From the NCBI GenBank assembly GCA_965153455.1, contig OZ234503.1:13025118-13089117 (forward strand): a stretch of DNA of 64,000 nucleotides. The letters run 5' to 3'. How positions within the stretch are numbered: the first letter of the stretch is position 1; every line of letters begins with the position of its first letter. Under the pieces are notes generated by a model. It did not search any database and was not told where the DNA came from. It saw only the letters and a program-made list of their open reading frames with translations. Shown here piece after piece: positions 48,975 to 60,555 of this stretch. The position numbers and the translations under genes are program-made. The DNA is from Sphagnum compactum (Eukaryota; Bryophyta; Sphagnopsida; Sphagnales).

Positions 48975-49039
48975 GTTTGAACACTTGTCATAAGGAGGGC
49001 AGAAGATCCCATTACAGAATGTACTTATTATGGTGTTAC

Positions 49040-49330
49040 TGGTAGGATGAAACTAAGCCGTAATGGATGAAAAAAGGATCCAGTACAGAGTTCTGTTTGC
49101 GTTTAATGGTGTACTATTTTGTATTATTTCTTGAATGAAACTAAACCCTAATGGATGAAAAATGGGGGTCCAGTACATAGTTCTGGTCGCGTGTGGGGTT
49201 CTTAATGGTGTGATATAGTGTATTATTTCTTGGATGAACATCAACCCTATTGGATGAAAAAAGGGGTCCAGTACAGAGTTCTGGCCGTGAGTGGGGGTTA
49301 TCTGCCTGCAGTCGAGTTTGAGATTCTTTG
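49040..49330. repeat. 88-100-bp tandem repeat, three copies
   Basis: Each copy has GGATGAAACTAA-like, AATGGATGAAAAAxGG, GTCCAGTACAGAGTTCTG and TTAATGGTGTxxTATxxTGT. Phase points are 49061, 49149 and 49249. It lies upstream of the SINA gene. Confidence 0.8.
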
Positions 49331-49811
49331 AGAGAAATGCGCAAACGATTTAGTTGGAATTCAGAGAAACCGAGAAAGGATCCACAGTTGCAGCGTAGAT
49401 TGTCGCAATGGGTTGTTGAATTCTGAGTGAATTCGAGCTTTCATTGTGTGGTGGAAATGAAGTGCTGGAATGGATCTTCTTTGTTGAACTGCAACTTTTG
49501 ATTTTTCCCAAGAGGAAGAAGAAAGAAGAAGAAGGGTTCCGAGAATTGTGTTCCAGGTAGCAAGCATTGTCGCGGTGTTGCTCGCTTGCTTTCAAGGAAT
49601 TTCACAGCAATTCAAAGCTTAATTTCAGTGAAATCGTGATGGGAAATATAACCATAGAAGAGAATGCCACAAAATATTTGGAGGTTTCTTGTGCAAATTG
49701 CTTCAGAGTCTTTGTCTGTTGCTTCAGTTTACTACGTTGTCCACAACTAGGTTGGAGGATCTTTTACCAACATGCGAGATTGGTGTGCGTTTTGCATTGT
49801 CCAAGAGTGTG

Positions 49812-49830
49812 AAACCCTAAACCCTAAACC
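49812..49830 (+). promoter_or_regulatory. Double telo-box upstream of the SINA gene
   Basis: AAACCCTAAACCCTAAACC lies 110 bp before the start codon at 49941. Telo-boxes of this form mark promoters or leaders of many plant housekeeping genes. Confidence 0.55.
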
Positions 49831-49940
49831 TCAACCCAGCTTTTGTGCAATCTGAACAATTTTTAGTTTAATCTGTGCAGGATCTGAAGGAGATTTTGCG
49901 CTTGGATTGGGCTTTATTATATTCCTTGGAATGCTAGCCA

Positions 49941-51175
49941 ATGTCCACAAAAAAAAGGAGATGTGATACAAAGAGCCCACCACCTTTTGAGACACCACCG
50001 TCAATTGGCAGGGAAGAACATGAGCAAAACTGGCATACTTGTTGTACATTTGATCTTGATACTCTTGAGTGCAACATCTGCATGGACTATCTCGTTGCAC
50101 CCATATATCAGGTGCATTTTCCAATAGTTCCACCTTTTGGACGTAGGTTGTTGGAAAAAACCCATCACTCAGGAAAAAGACCTAAACTCTTAAGGTCCTA
50201 CTACAGAGCTGACAATGTGCCAGCCTATTCTCCAGTGAAACCAATTGATCTTGAAATGTAGTAAACCCTTTTTGAAATGAATCATTTGTCACCACTGAAA
50301 CTCAGATTTTTCTTATATATATATATCCTGTTTTGGAATCTGCATTTGCAAAGTCCGAACAACTTGCATTTCCGTAGTTACATTCTCTGGTTCAACTGAT
50401 TTATGGCTTTAGAGTGTGTGTATGTGGACAGTGTGAAAATGGGCATGCAACATGTTCAAGATGTTGCTTCAAGCTCATGCCACTCAGGAACTGCCCCACA
50501 TGCCAATTGATGACTGGAGTTATCCGCAACTTGCAGCTTGAGAAGTTGATTGAAACTCTCCATGTGGCTTGCAAGTATGCTGAATTTGGATGTAGAAAGC
50601 GGCCTAGACTAACAGCAAAAATAGCACATGAAATGTCATGTGGATACAAGTCCTTCAAATGCCCAGCTAGTGTTGGGTGCATATTGATGTGTTCAGTAAG
50701 TGGAATTTCTCACCACTTTCAGGTGAAGCATGCTGTCAAAACGGTGGAAGTGCCTTCCAATGAATGGGTTGAAATCCTGCTAGAATTGACAGTCGATTCT
50801 GCTGACCTTTTACTGAAAACAGAAGACATGCTGTTCCTTTTCCACCATGAAAAGCAACTATATGGGCGTGTCATTTACATCTTGTCCTTTGTGGAGGCTT
50901 CTCAAGAGAATGCTTACAGATACCACATGGAGGTACACCTTGATGAGACAGTATTCTCAATGACAACAATTGCCAAAAGTGTCCGACAGCCTGGTAAGGA
51001 TCAGGTAGCAAGCTCCCTTATCATCCCTGATGCACTTTTGGCTGGGAAGATAGGTATTCCTATTTGCTATCATCTTTATTATGCAAAGGAGGAGGAAGAG
51101 GAAGAATATCCAATATCTGCAAAGGAAAGCGATACCACGTTTTCCCCCATAGAAGATCCAATAGATTCTTTTTGA
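49941..51175 (+). CDS. SINA/SIAH-type RING E3 ubiquitin ligase
   Basis: Exons 49941-50111 and 50432-51175 join in phase to give 304 aa. The RING finger spans the intron: LECNICMDYLVAPIYQ in exon 1, then CENGHATCSRCC and CPTCQ in exon 2 (usual SINA form CPVCLN...HQCPNGHTLCSNC...CPTC). The SIAH-type zinc finger follows: ACKYAEFGC, HEMSCGYKSFKCP, C and HHFQVKHAVK. The C-terminal part (about residues 150-290) fits the SINA/TRAF-like beta domain that binds substrate and dimerises. The tail is acidic (EEEEEEYP) and longer than usual. SINA ligases ubiquitinate proteins for proteasomal breakdown in development, stress and autophagy control; the target here is unknown. The intron lies within the RING, between its second and third zinc-ligand groups. 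No disruption is seen. Confidence 0.9.
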
Positions 51176-52311
51176 TATCATTGGATATGATCATATTTTG
51201 CCAATGATGGTCTCCCCATCCTAGTTTTTGAATTTGCTTGATATTAGTCCTCTTTTTGGAGTTGCAGGGCACTCATTGACCAACAAGAATTTGGAGTTGT
51301 CTGAATTATTTTGGTGTATCTTTAGCTCCCGTCTTCCATTCTGTTTTTAGAAAGAGCAATCTCAACATTATGTACACTATAATACATTTATTGGTATCCA
51401 GTGCTTGAACAGGAAATCCCCTGGGCATCTCACATCCATCGGATTCTGACATCTGTAAAGTTTGTGTGGTATTATGTTGTCCATGTTACTAATAGATCAT
51501 ATGGTCTTGGGAAAAACAATTCTGTATCTTTGTTTCTTTGGAAGTATTTTTGTTGCTCTTTCTACTTGCCACACTTCAGGAGTGGACTAGTAATGGCATA
51601 GCACAACCACACTGATAGACTAGTACTGATCTTACACTACATATTCAGATAATACTACTGATCTAGTGCAATTTTGTCTTGCCTGATGCTATTCTGGCAA
51701 CTTGGTGCGATCATGCTTTGATCCACAAGGTGTCGGTTTAGGGTTTAGCATCCAATAATGCACATTGGTGTTTGATGGTTATAACAGATATATGCATAGC
51801 TGTAGGTTTAGGGTTTAAACCTAAACCCAAAGAAAGAACCAGTGGGTAGCATTTGGGTGTATGGACCAGTGTTGGGTGGTTCTCACATCTTTGTACATCA
51901 TGTTATGAGAACCTGATCAGTTCTTTAATATACTCATTTTTGTAATTTACTGGTGAGAACTGACCAGGTTGTCAAGATTTTTAAGTTTTCCACATTCACC
52001 TGTTTCTCAAATAGGGCGGTTCTTGCATATAAAATAATGCCCAGTTTTCCAAATCCGGTTTCCACAACCTGGGTCTTACATTTTCCAGAAATTAAAATTT
52101 AATTTATTAATGAATTAAATTTTTTTACTAATTAAAATAAATTTTTTGAACTTAGTAATCATTGAAAATATGTGGAAACTTGTAAAATAAATTTATTCAA
52201 AATTTACAACTCCAGAATTTCATCCCTTTCAAAAGCTCCTTCAAACTCTTCTTCTAAATTAAAACCAGTCCAAATTAAATCTACCAAACTAGAAGGGGAT
52301 TTACAACCCAT

Positions 52312-54407
52312 TCAAGGATCACTGGGCCAATTTTTGTTGACAAAGATTAATTTGTCCAAATTTTTTGATTGTAAATGACATCTCCTAAGACTAGTAAGGA
52401 TTCCGGTTAATGAAAATATTCTTTTTGTTTCAATTTGAGATCCAACCATCTCTAAGATTTGTCTAGCACAAAAACCAAATGTAGGAAACATGCTCTCATG
52501 TTTGTCCCACGATTGTAGTGGGCACTTGATGTGTTTAACATCCACTTGATAATGCTTGAAAATCAAAAGCTCTTTGTTGACCAATTCTATTGCTGGCTCA
52601 CTTGTGCTATATGTCATTTCAAAAATATCCAAACTCCTGTCCTTTTCAATCCTTTGCTCAACAACACCCTTTTCAAATTCAATCAATGGATGCAAATGAT
52701 AATAACATTTTAAAAACATAGGAAAGAAAGATTTTTTTGTCATATTCTTCAACAATTATCTTCCCTTGCTCACAACTAATAAGTGAGGACACAAGACGAA
52801 AAGTTTTAAACCTAAGGTTCAACATTAAAGAAACCATATTATGAGCCTTTCTTATTTCATACTTTTTTCAGAAGGACAAAAAAGAATCTAAAACTTGAAC
52901 TTCTTTTTTTTATGTTAGAGGCTAAACATGATAACTCATAAACAACATTTCCATCTTCTTCCATTAAGTTGTTAAAAGTTGCATAATCAATTTCATCTTT
53001 AAATTTTCGATTCATCGATACGGTAAAATTTAGTGCATCACTTAATAACCAATGACCCATAGATTGGTTCAAAATATTAGACACAACAAGGCCAAGAGAA
53101 TCAACAATAATGAGACAAATGTGCCATGTCAAAGGAGGTGGTACTCTTGCACTCATTCTCACATAATTCTGCATGTTGTAACATAGTACAATTACTTATT
53201 TGAATTACAAAGCTTTTTAAAAGAAAACTTTGCTAGCAAATTTGTAAAAGTAAAAAAAATTGTTAAAACATGCACAGTAAGAATGTTCAAAGTGGATCCC
53301 TCATCTTTCACATAAGCAATAATTTTTCTCCTCAATGCATAATTGTCCAACAGTTTTGTCAATTTTTTGGCCAAGGTTTGTCCATTAATATTTCTTGGCT
53401 CAAAAAGGCCAAGGGTAATATGCTTTGGCTACCAATCAACACTTAAAAAATTGATTACCAATGCAAAACATCATGTCCAACTTTTGACATCCATAGATCA
53501 AAACTTGTTGTTGCAAAATAACATTTTGCTAAAGTTGGTAACACATATAGTTGTTTAGTTTTAGCCATTAATTTGGGTAGTAATTCATGAAAAATTTGTT
53601 TTCTGGAAGGAAAAACGATTCTTGGATATAAATGCATACTATATCTCTTCAACCAATTATTTTCCACAAACTGTAAAAGAAGATGGTTTTTGACAGCTAA
53701 AACATTCAAATCTTCCAAAAATTGTTTTTGCTACACATCCTTTTTCTTGAAAGATTCTCTTGTAGAAAAAACTAGATATGGAGTTAGAAAAAATATTTGA
53801 TCTCTTTTTGCTACACATCCTTTTCCTTCAAAGGACAATTCATTTTTTCTTCAATTTTTTTCAAAACATTGGAATGATATGCATTAACATGTTTCCTCAA
53901 TGTAGTTATACCATTAGTTGTGTCATATATGATTAATCCTTTCCTAGCTTGAATTTTTGGATTTAAATTCAATATTGGATTACTATGACAAAGAATATAA
54001 CACATAGTTTGTGGAGTTGTTACATTAACTTCTTTGTTATCATTAACACAATAAAATGCCCAACATAATGCATTTCTACTATTCCCTTTCGAAAATGATC
54101 TTTGAGCATGAAACTTTTTAAAATTCTCTTTCATTTTCTCTTCATTCATTCCTAGATTCTTACTATTTTTTATTTGAAGACTTTCATTTTTTTGCAAATT
54201 TACATTTTCTTGAGGTTCCAAGAAAGGTTCATCTTCCATCTTTACTTCATTCATAAGTATATCACATGTATTTTTAATTTCAGAAGATTGTTGAGTGAAA
54301 GCATAATTAGGTGGACTGTTTGGACTATCATAGTTGTAATTTTTTTGGATTATAGATGAACTTAATATGTAAATCATATCAAACATTAAAATTTTCAATT
54401 TTTTCAT
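52312..54407 (-). pseudogene. hAT transposase, disrupted
   Basis: Reading right to left: an N-terminal acidic region, a BED-type zinc-finger region (about 54090-53870; NALCWAFYC and TLRKHVNAYHSNVLKKI), then WLKRYSMHLYPRIVFPSRKQ (53640), ATTSFDLWMSKVGHDV (53500), AYVKDEGSTLN (53310) and a central helical part. The C-terminal dimerisation domain follows (52500-52320; SWDKHESMFPTFGFCARQIL and GSQIETKRIFSLTG, ending NKNWPSDP). The catalytic core is broken by stops and frameshifts, for example near 53811, 53455, 53192 and 52857, so no active enzyme can be made. It is not the same hAT family as the relic at 34-39 kb, whose dimerisation motif differs. Confidence 0.85.
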
Positions 54408-55004
54408 TATCCATGTTGCAATGTACTCTATTGAAAATCTTATTAAAAATTATGGATGAGTTTAAAAAAAATAATGGACTAATTGTGGACTTTTGAAATG
54501 ATGATGCTATGTTTGTCACACAAATAAAATGAAAATGTGCATTCAAAAATATGTTATAGTAATGTCAAAATTAAAATAAAAATAAGTCGCCATAAAATTA
54601 ATTATTTAATTGTAAGATGCATTGAAATTTTTCCAATATAATTTTTTTTCATATTTAAAAATTCAATTCGTTATGATTTTATCATTTTTTACAATTGATA
54701 TTTCATTTCACATTGAAATTTAAAAACTTTTCTCTAAATTTCTTGATCAATCACATGTCTAAGGATATTTATAGGGTAATCTATTAATATTTTACCCTGT
54801 TCCATGTTTAATTTCAGATTAAGAATTATTGCCTTGATGAGTAAAAAACATTTAAACAACTCTATGATTTATCAAACACCAAACATTAAATAATTCTATA
54901 ATGTTTCAAAAACCACAAACTACCATTTATAAACAATTACAAAATACAATCTACCATTTTTGCATTTACAAAAAACAAATAAGGTGGGAAAAATATAAGG
55001 TTTA

Positions 55005-55784
55005 TTATAAAGTTAAAAAAATCTTGCAAAAATAAACAACAACGATTAAAAAATTTAGCACATTAATAAGAAACATCACAAAATGAGTGAAAAAATATTC
55101 AAAAACCAAAAAACAACTTACCTTCCGTGTGTGAGCTCCAACCTTTGATCTCTGATTTGCACATGGTAAGGAGGGGAAGGAAAGTACCATACTGATGAAA
55201 GAAACAAGAGCACAACAATGTAAGAAGAATAGACGCATCAATGCGAGAAGAGTGACAACTTGATGGGCTAATAGGTATTTGGAATTGCGTGTGAAAAGAA
55301 TAGTGCGTGAGAAAAGCAACACGTGAAAAGAGTAGTGCGCAAGGTAGCAACGTAGGAGAAGAACAATGTGTGAGAAGAGCAATGCGCGAAGTAGCAACAC
55401 GCAAGGCAACAACACATGAAATAACAACATGCAAAAGAGTTGCAGCAATGTGCAAAAAGAGTTGCAATAACACAAGAAGACCAACAACAACATGAAAAGA
55501 CCTACAACAGCGCGAGAAGAGTTGTAGCAACGCAAAAGTTGCTGCAATAGTGTGAGAAGAGCTGCAACAACACAAAAAGAGCTACAAAAGTTGCAACAAC
55601 ACAAGAAGACTAGAAGCAACATGAAAAGAGCATATACAACACTAGAAGAACATGTAGCAATGTGAAACGAGCAACCCAATGCCATAAGAGCAACGTGCAA
55701 TGTGCAATCCACAAACAAGAACAAGAATAATGCCAAGCCAACAATGAAAAGCAAAACTAATAAGAGAAGAACACTACAAGACAC
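55005..55784 (-). repeat. Low-complexity array (GCAACAACACAAGAAGA-like)
   Basis: From about 55200 to 55700 short words (AACAACA, AAGAGxTGCAACAA, GAAGAGC) recur irregularly every 17-35 bp. They keep a 259-codon minus-strand frame open that reads as Leu/Cys/Phe-rich. I take this frame to be a product of composition. It lies inside the hAT element, upstream of its transposase. Confidence 0.6.
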
Positions 55785-56149
55785 AAAAAAAAATTGTGAA
55801 GTGAAACGAAGCTTGAGCTTTGTTTTAATACAAAATCTTAACCCTAAATAGCACCTTTGCCTCCCTAAGCAGTGGTTGTTGTTTAGGAACCCTAAACCCT
55901 AACCAACGCCTCCGCCTCCCTAAGCAGCGGTTGCTATTTAGGAACCCTAAATCCTAAATTGATAGACTGAGAACTGGATGGAGGTTCTTTGAGAGAACAT
56001 GTCTGGTTCTTTCCAAAAAAAAAACTCAAGAACCAGTTCTCATACCCGACGGTTGGTTCTCACACATAACTATGTCAATCGGTTCTCACTGTGAGAACTG
56101 GGTCGAGAACCAGGTGATGATTTGAAAACCGCCCAACACTTGTATGGAC

Positions 56150-58538
56150 CCTTGACCAACAATTCTCAAAAATCAAAGAACCAGTAATGACCCAGAACCA
56201 TGGTTCTCAAAAAATAAAAACCTACCTTGAACCATGGTTCATATCAAAGAACTACTCCACACTCGTCTGGACTTTGGACCTTTTGAGTTGCAATCTGTTC
56301 AGATGACTTTGCCACAGCAAGAAATGTACCAAAAGAATTGTGTGTTTTATGAGCATTCAAAGTATGTCATGGATTCTGCCATGGCCCATTCCAGAGCAGA
56401 ACTGGTGCTCCCAACAGTTGATTCAAAGTGGTGCCCCCACTGGCAGTTCAAGTGGAATGGGCAGAACCAAAAGTGGAACCAGCAGTTGACCACCTCTCCC
56501 ACCTAGGAACATAATTATGGGAATTAAGACATCAAGACTTGTTCCACGCAACAAAAAATATATGCTGACAGTCTAGTTGCTAAAAACTCATTTCATGTAG
56601 AAGCTTTTGAGTAAATGAATAACTTACTGGTTATGGAAAGGAAGGACTGCTCAATGTCCTACAAATGGAGTTTTTTTGGGAATAATTGCTGTATATCACC
56701 TAAACCCGAGATGATCAACCCCAAGTTGAGAAACCTTAAAAGCCATTATACTTTGAATCGAAGAGTTGGGTATTCTTACAAAAAATTTATTCACAAGTTA
56801 TTGTTCTGACTTCCGACCATGATGAGAGAAGTCTGGTGCTTTGGAGGAAGCATGTAAGAGGTCCACTGACCATGAAGCTAAGGAAGCATTGAGTTCCAAT
56901 GCATTGGATGCAAGCTGAAGAAAATTATGGGGTACAGAAACAAACTTTATTTTTGTGGTGCACAAAGTTGGCAAATTATTTAGAAAAATATAGGGAAGAA
57001 CCAAGAATCTCCCTGAATGTATTAGGCTCATCGATAAAACTTGTGACCATTTAATGTAGGAAGCTCCTATTTAGTCCATTGGCCTCCCAAGTAGAGCCTT
57101 AACTTTGGCTGTAAACTTTGGGGGTCTAGATTATCCATTAGTCTTGATTGATTGGTTTATGGCCTCTTTTGGACATCCAGTTTTGAGGGTGAGTAAGTTA
57201 TGGGCCAATTCCCCAAAAGAGTTTGGTCCAATCTTGGAAATGACAGGCTTACTAATGCTAAATTAGGCCAGTAAAAACCAAGGCAATTATTAGCCTTAAA
57301 GGTACTGCCATATCTGACTATGCACAAAACTGCTTTGGATACTTTGGCTCCAAACTGTTTCAGATTTCAGACTAGCTTAGTCATGCAAGTTCAGGCTTGG
57401 TTTGGAATGAGATCATGTTCCGTTTGGCACTTTGGAACAGTTACCAAGGGATTTACATTAGGGATATTATTATTTTGTGAAGACCTCCACTGATTTCTTT
57501 AGAGTATCTAGAGAGTGCCTTATCCGGTCAGGCATTTTTCATTTGACAAATGTGAACTTCTGCTCCTCTGTGCATTCTGTTTTGTAAAGCCTAACACGGC
57601 AAAACAATAAAAATACAGAGTCAAACTTTGCTCTTGGTAAAGCATGCAAGTGAGGCATTACTGTAATCAGACAATGCTTGGCTGCTGCCTTGCTCAAGCT
57701 CTAATTTCGGTGATGCCCTTGCCCACAATTGATTTAGAGACTATAGTCAGGTCTCCCCAAGTAGCACCCACAAATTGGTTCCCAGTTGAAGACCAAATCT
57801 TGATCCCAAAATCCTACTCCAACTTGAAGTGAGGTAGAGCCAACAAACAAACAACAGGAGTCAAGAGACTATATTGAAAGAAATGTGTTTCCAAAAAGGA
57901 AAAACGACCTAGCTTAGTCATCACCCATTTTGGCAAAGATCCAAATTTAGTGGAGTCGTTACCTGGTCTCTTGCGCCAACATCACATGGTAGCTGACAAG
58001 GAATGAGAATTTTATTTTTGGGTCGTGGAGCTGTAAAAGAATGATGATGTTGTAAACCTTAAAGACGGTATTCCAAGACCCAAGAAGTGGGTTACAAAAA
58101 TATGAGGAACGAAGTAAAACAATCAGTGGGGAACAAGGGCATGGTCTGAGGATTTTTATTTTGGCCAAAATCCACCAGTTCAAGACAACCAAAAAACAAT
58201 TAGGAATGCTAATGTCCCCAAAGGCATTTAAAAAATAAATCTACCAAATTCGCCATATCCCAGCAGAAACCTCTCAATTCACAATATTTAAATATTGCCT
58301 TCTAGCCTGTTGCTGCAATTTAAAGGGATTCCTAAAACTTTCAAATTCCCTCTCTGCCCTGTAGTCAAATTTGGCTAGGCCTTCTTATAAATGATAGCCA
58401 GCCCACCTAGTATCTCACAAAAGTGAGAAGAAAAAAACCCAGTGGTATGGTCTAGACTAAGTTATTAAGTGCAACTAAGTTTTGGAATCCGAAAGAGAAG
58501 GGCCAAACTAGAAGTTAGAGTTCCACTATCTACAGCTT
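56150..58538. other. Intergenic; no gene seen
   Basis: More balanced composition than most intergenic parts here and several frames of 60-90 codons, but none is recognisable or splice-supported. Confidence 0.45.
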
Positions 58539-58790
58539 ATAGGATGTGTGAAATGGCAAGGGTTGAGGGGTTGGTCAGCAGGTAGGATGTCCAAAGTGGC
58601 ACTGGTGAGTGGTCAGTCAGCATCTAGGATCTCTGAAGTGGCAAGGGATGAGGGGTCGGTCAGGGATAGGATGTCTGAAGTGGCAAAAGGGGTGAGAGGT
58701 CGGTCAGCATATACAAAATTTGTCCGCGGTGGCAAGGGGTGAGGGGTCGGTCAGCATATAGGATGCCCAAAGTGGCAAGGGGTGACAGGG
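58539..58790. repeat. 40-50-bp G-rich minisatellite, about six copies
   Basis: Unit like GGATGTCTGAAGTGGCAAGG then GGTGAGGGGTCGGTCAGCA. GTGGCA words fall near 58552, 58597, 58638, 58680, 58729 and 58773. Confidence 0.85.
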
Positions 58791-59274
58791 ATTAGTGGAA
58801 GTTAAGGAATACCCACTAGTGCTTCACTTAGGAATAGAGAGGAATGCATCTTTTGAAGAGTTATGGAAACCCCTTAGAGAAAATAATTTCTGGTCAGAAA
58901 ACTTGGTAAAAGAAAAATTTGACTGATTTGATGTTAAAAAAAATACTAGCCCTTCATCTTTGAAATGCGACCCAAAGATGAAGGGCATTCCTCGTAGGAA
59001 AAAGTACAAGGGAAAAGAGTGGAAACTTGTGACAAATTGAAATTGAACTAGGGGAAAACTCCAAGGGAATTATGGGATCAATATTTCAATGTTTTATTCT
59101 AACTTTCCCATTGTGAGACAGAGCTAGGATCGTTTTATTTTCCCACAGTGGAACAAACCATTTCATGTTTACATAGTGGGAAATTATTCAAGTTCTTCAA
59201 AATCAATGGTCCCACAGGGAATCCTAAAAAAAGTTTCTTACAGTGATGGATTCCCTCACGTATCTGACTTGGGA

Positions 59275-59635
59275 TCTTCTTCTACTCTTTCGTTGTCTAG
59301 TAGGAAGCTTTGAGGACTCAATGCTGTTTTTTTGCATTGTATATCCTCAGTTGTCGATCAGGTTATATAGACTAGGATCACCATCATCTTCTCTTTATTT
59401 CTCTATTAGGAATGAGCTTTGAGTACTCAACACAAGTTTTGTATGCAATCTTGTATCCTTATTTTGTGGATGACCAGGTAGCTAGACTGGAACCCTCATC
59501 ATCTTCTCTTTGTTTCTCTATTAGGAATGAGCTTTGAGTGCTCAATACAAGTTTTGTATGAAATCTTGTATCCTCAGTTTGTGGATGATCAGGTAGCTAG
59601 ACTAGGATCTTCATCTTCTCTTTGATCCAGTGATC
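59275..59635. repeat. About 117-bp tandem repeat, three copies
   Basis: Each copy has TATTAGGAATGAGCTTTGAG then TACTCAACACAAGTTTTGTA, ATCCTCAGTTTGTGGATGA, CAGGTAGCTAGACTAGGAT and CATCATCTTCTCTTT. Copies 2 and 3 are close; copy 1 is diverged. It ends about 100 bp upstream of the small glycine-rich gene. Confidence 0.85.
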
Positions 59636-59734
59636 TGAAGGATCACAGACAGCAGCAGCAGCAGCTTTGAGACGAAAGAAAGAATCGGACCAGCTAGCTA
59701 GTAGTAGCCAGGCTATATTCAGTGTTGAAGAATC

Positions 59735-60169
59735 ATGTTACCAGGTGTAGTAGTACTGGGAAGTCATGTGGTAGCTTTACTGGTGGAGGCGGCCGGTGTG
59801 CTAGCTGCCACATTGAGCATGTGCACCGCCAGAAGAAGAGATCCTCACCACAAGACTAGTAGTGCTAGGAAACGCGGCGCCGGCACCCAGCAGACGGATT
59901 ATGAGCTGAACGGGTCGGCTCAACATAACGGCGCCGGCGGGACTGCAGGCTCATCTGGAAATGGGACTGATGGCTGGGGTTCTGGAGGAGGACATCACGG
60001 AAGAGGATCAGCAGCTGCATATGATGATGATCATATTGTAGCTGGATCAGGAGGATCAGCTGATCACGATGGAAGTCTTGATGGAGGCGGTGGATCCGGA
60101 AGAGGAGGAGCTGCTGGAGTACCCTTGTACTCAAGCGAGGAATATTCCTCAATCCTAGGAAATTCCTGA
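59735..60169 (+). CDS. Small membrane-anchored glycine-rich protein, function unknown
   Basis: An uninterrupted 144-aa frame with ATG at 59735. Residues 4-30 are hydrophobic (VVVLGSHVVALLVEAAGVLA), followed by basic TARRRDPHHK. This fits a signal anchor with the rest outside the positive cluster, or an uncleaved leader. The remainder is Gly/Ser/Asp-rich with histidines (GWGSGGGHHGRG, GGGGSGRGG) and ends VPLYSSEEYSSILGNS, which looks more ordered and might be a conserved C-terminal motif. GC is clearly higher than in the flanks (GGCGCCGGC words), as in the other exons here. I do not recognise the family. It could be the first exon of a longer gene, but a stop follows directly. CAG repeats precede it at 59648-59663. 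Confidence 0.55.
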   Translation: MLPGVVVLGSHVVALLVEAAGVLAATLSMCTARRRDPHHKTSSARKRGAGTQQTDYELNGSAQHNGAGGTAGSSGNGTDGWGSGGGHHGRGSAAAYDDDHIVAGSGGSADHDGSLDGGGGSGRGGAAGVPLYSSEEYSSILGNS

Positions 60170-60518
60170 TGAATCTTCCATACGGTTGCTGATGCAGCTC
60201 CTCGTATGTTTTTTACATTGCCTAATGTACCCATGAGCTGCATACACCCATCTAAGAAGAGCTGCCAGTGGAAATTTTACACCAGTTATTAGTGTGTTTT
60301 GATCACAGCACACATTCTTCACGTAATTTAGTGTCGACTTAGATTGTGTTCTAATTTCAGGAAGTTTCAAAATACCTAAATAGCTAACTTGTTGACCTGC
60401 ACCAGAACATAATTTTAATAGGACTTGAATAAAATTTTGCTGCAAACTTGACTTTGTCCATAGATCATGAATCATGATGATCAGCTTCCAGAGAAGAAGA
60501 TTAGACAAACTCCCCAGA

Positions 60519-60521
<3 letters not shown>

Positions 60522-60553
<32 letters not shown>
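60522..60553. repeat. (GA)16 microsatellite
   Basis: A pure GA run about 350 bp downstream of the glycine-rich gene. Confidence 0.85.

Positions 60554-60555
<2 letters not shown>

Larger units (their letters stand above)
51867..56141. mobile_element. hAT transposon with both ends and exact 8-bp TSD, 4275 bp
   Basis: The left end starts CAGTGTTGGGTGGTTCTC; the right end read in reverse is AAGTGTTGGGCGGTTTTC. The flanks are identical 8-mers, GTATGGAC at 51859-51866 and 56142-56149. Subterminal regions (51880-52030 and 55980-56130) are packed with GGTTCTCA/TGAGAACC words, as expected of transposase binding sites. A broken transposase lies inside on the minus strand (54407-52312), preceded by a long low-complexity block. 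The exact TSD with a decayed transposase fits an insertion made while another active copy existed, or a slower-changing flank. Confidence 0.85.

Noticed and set aside
55005-55784. 259-aa Leu/Cys/Phe-rich membrane protein on the minus strand
   Set aside because: The frame follows from irregular short-word repeats; there is no family motif, and the other strand is open as well.
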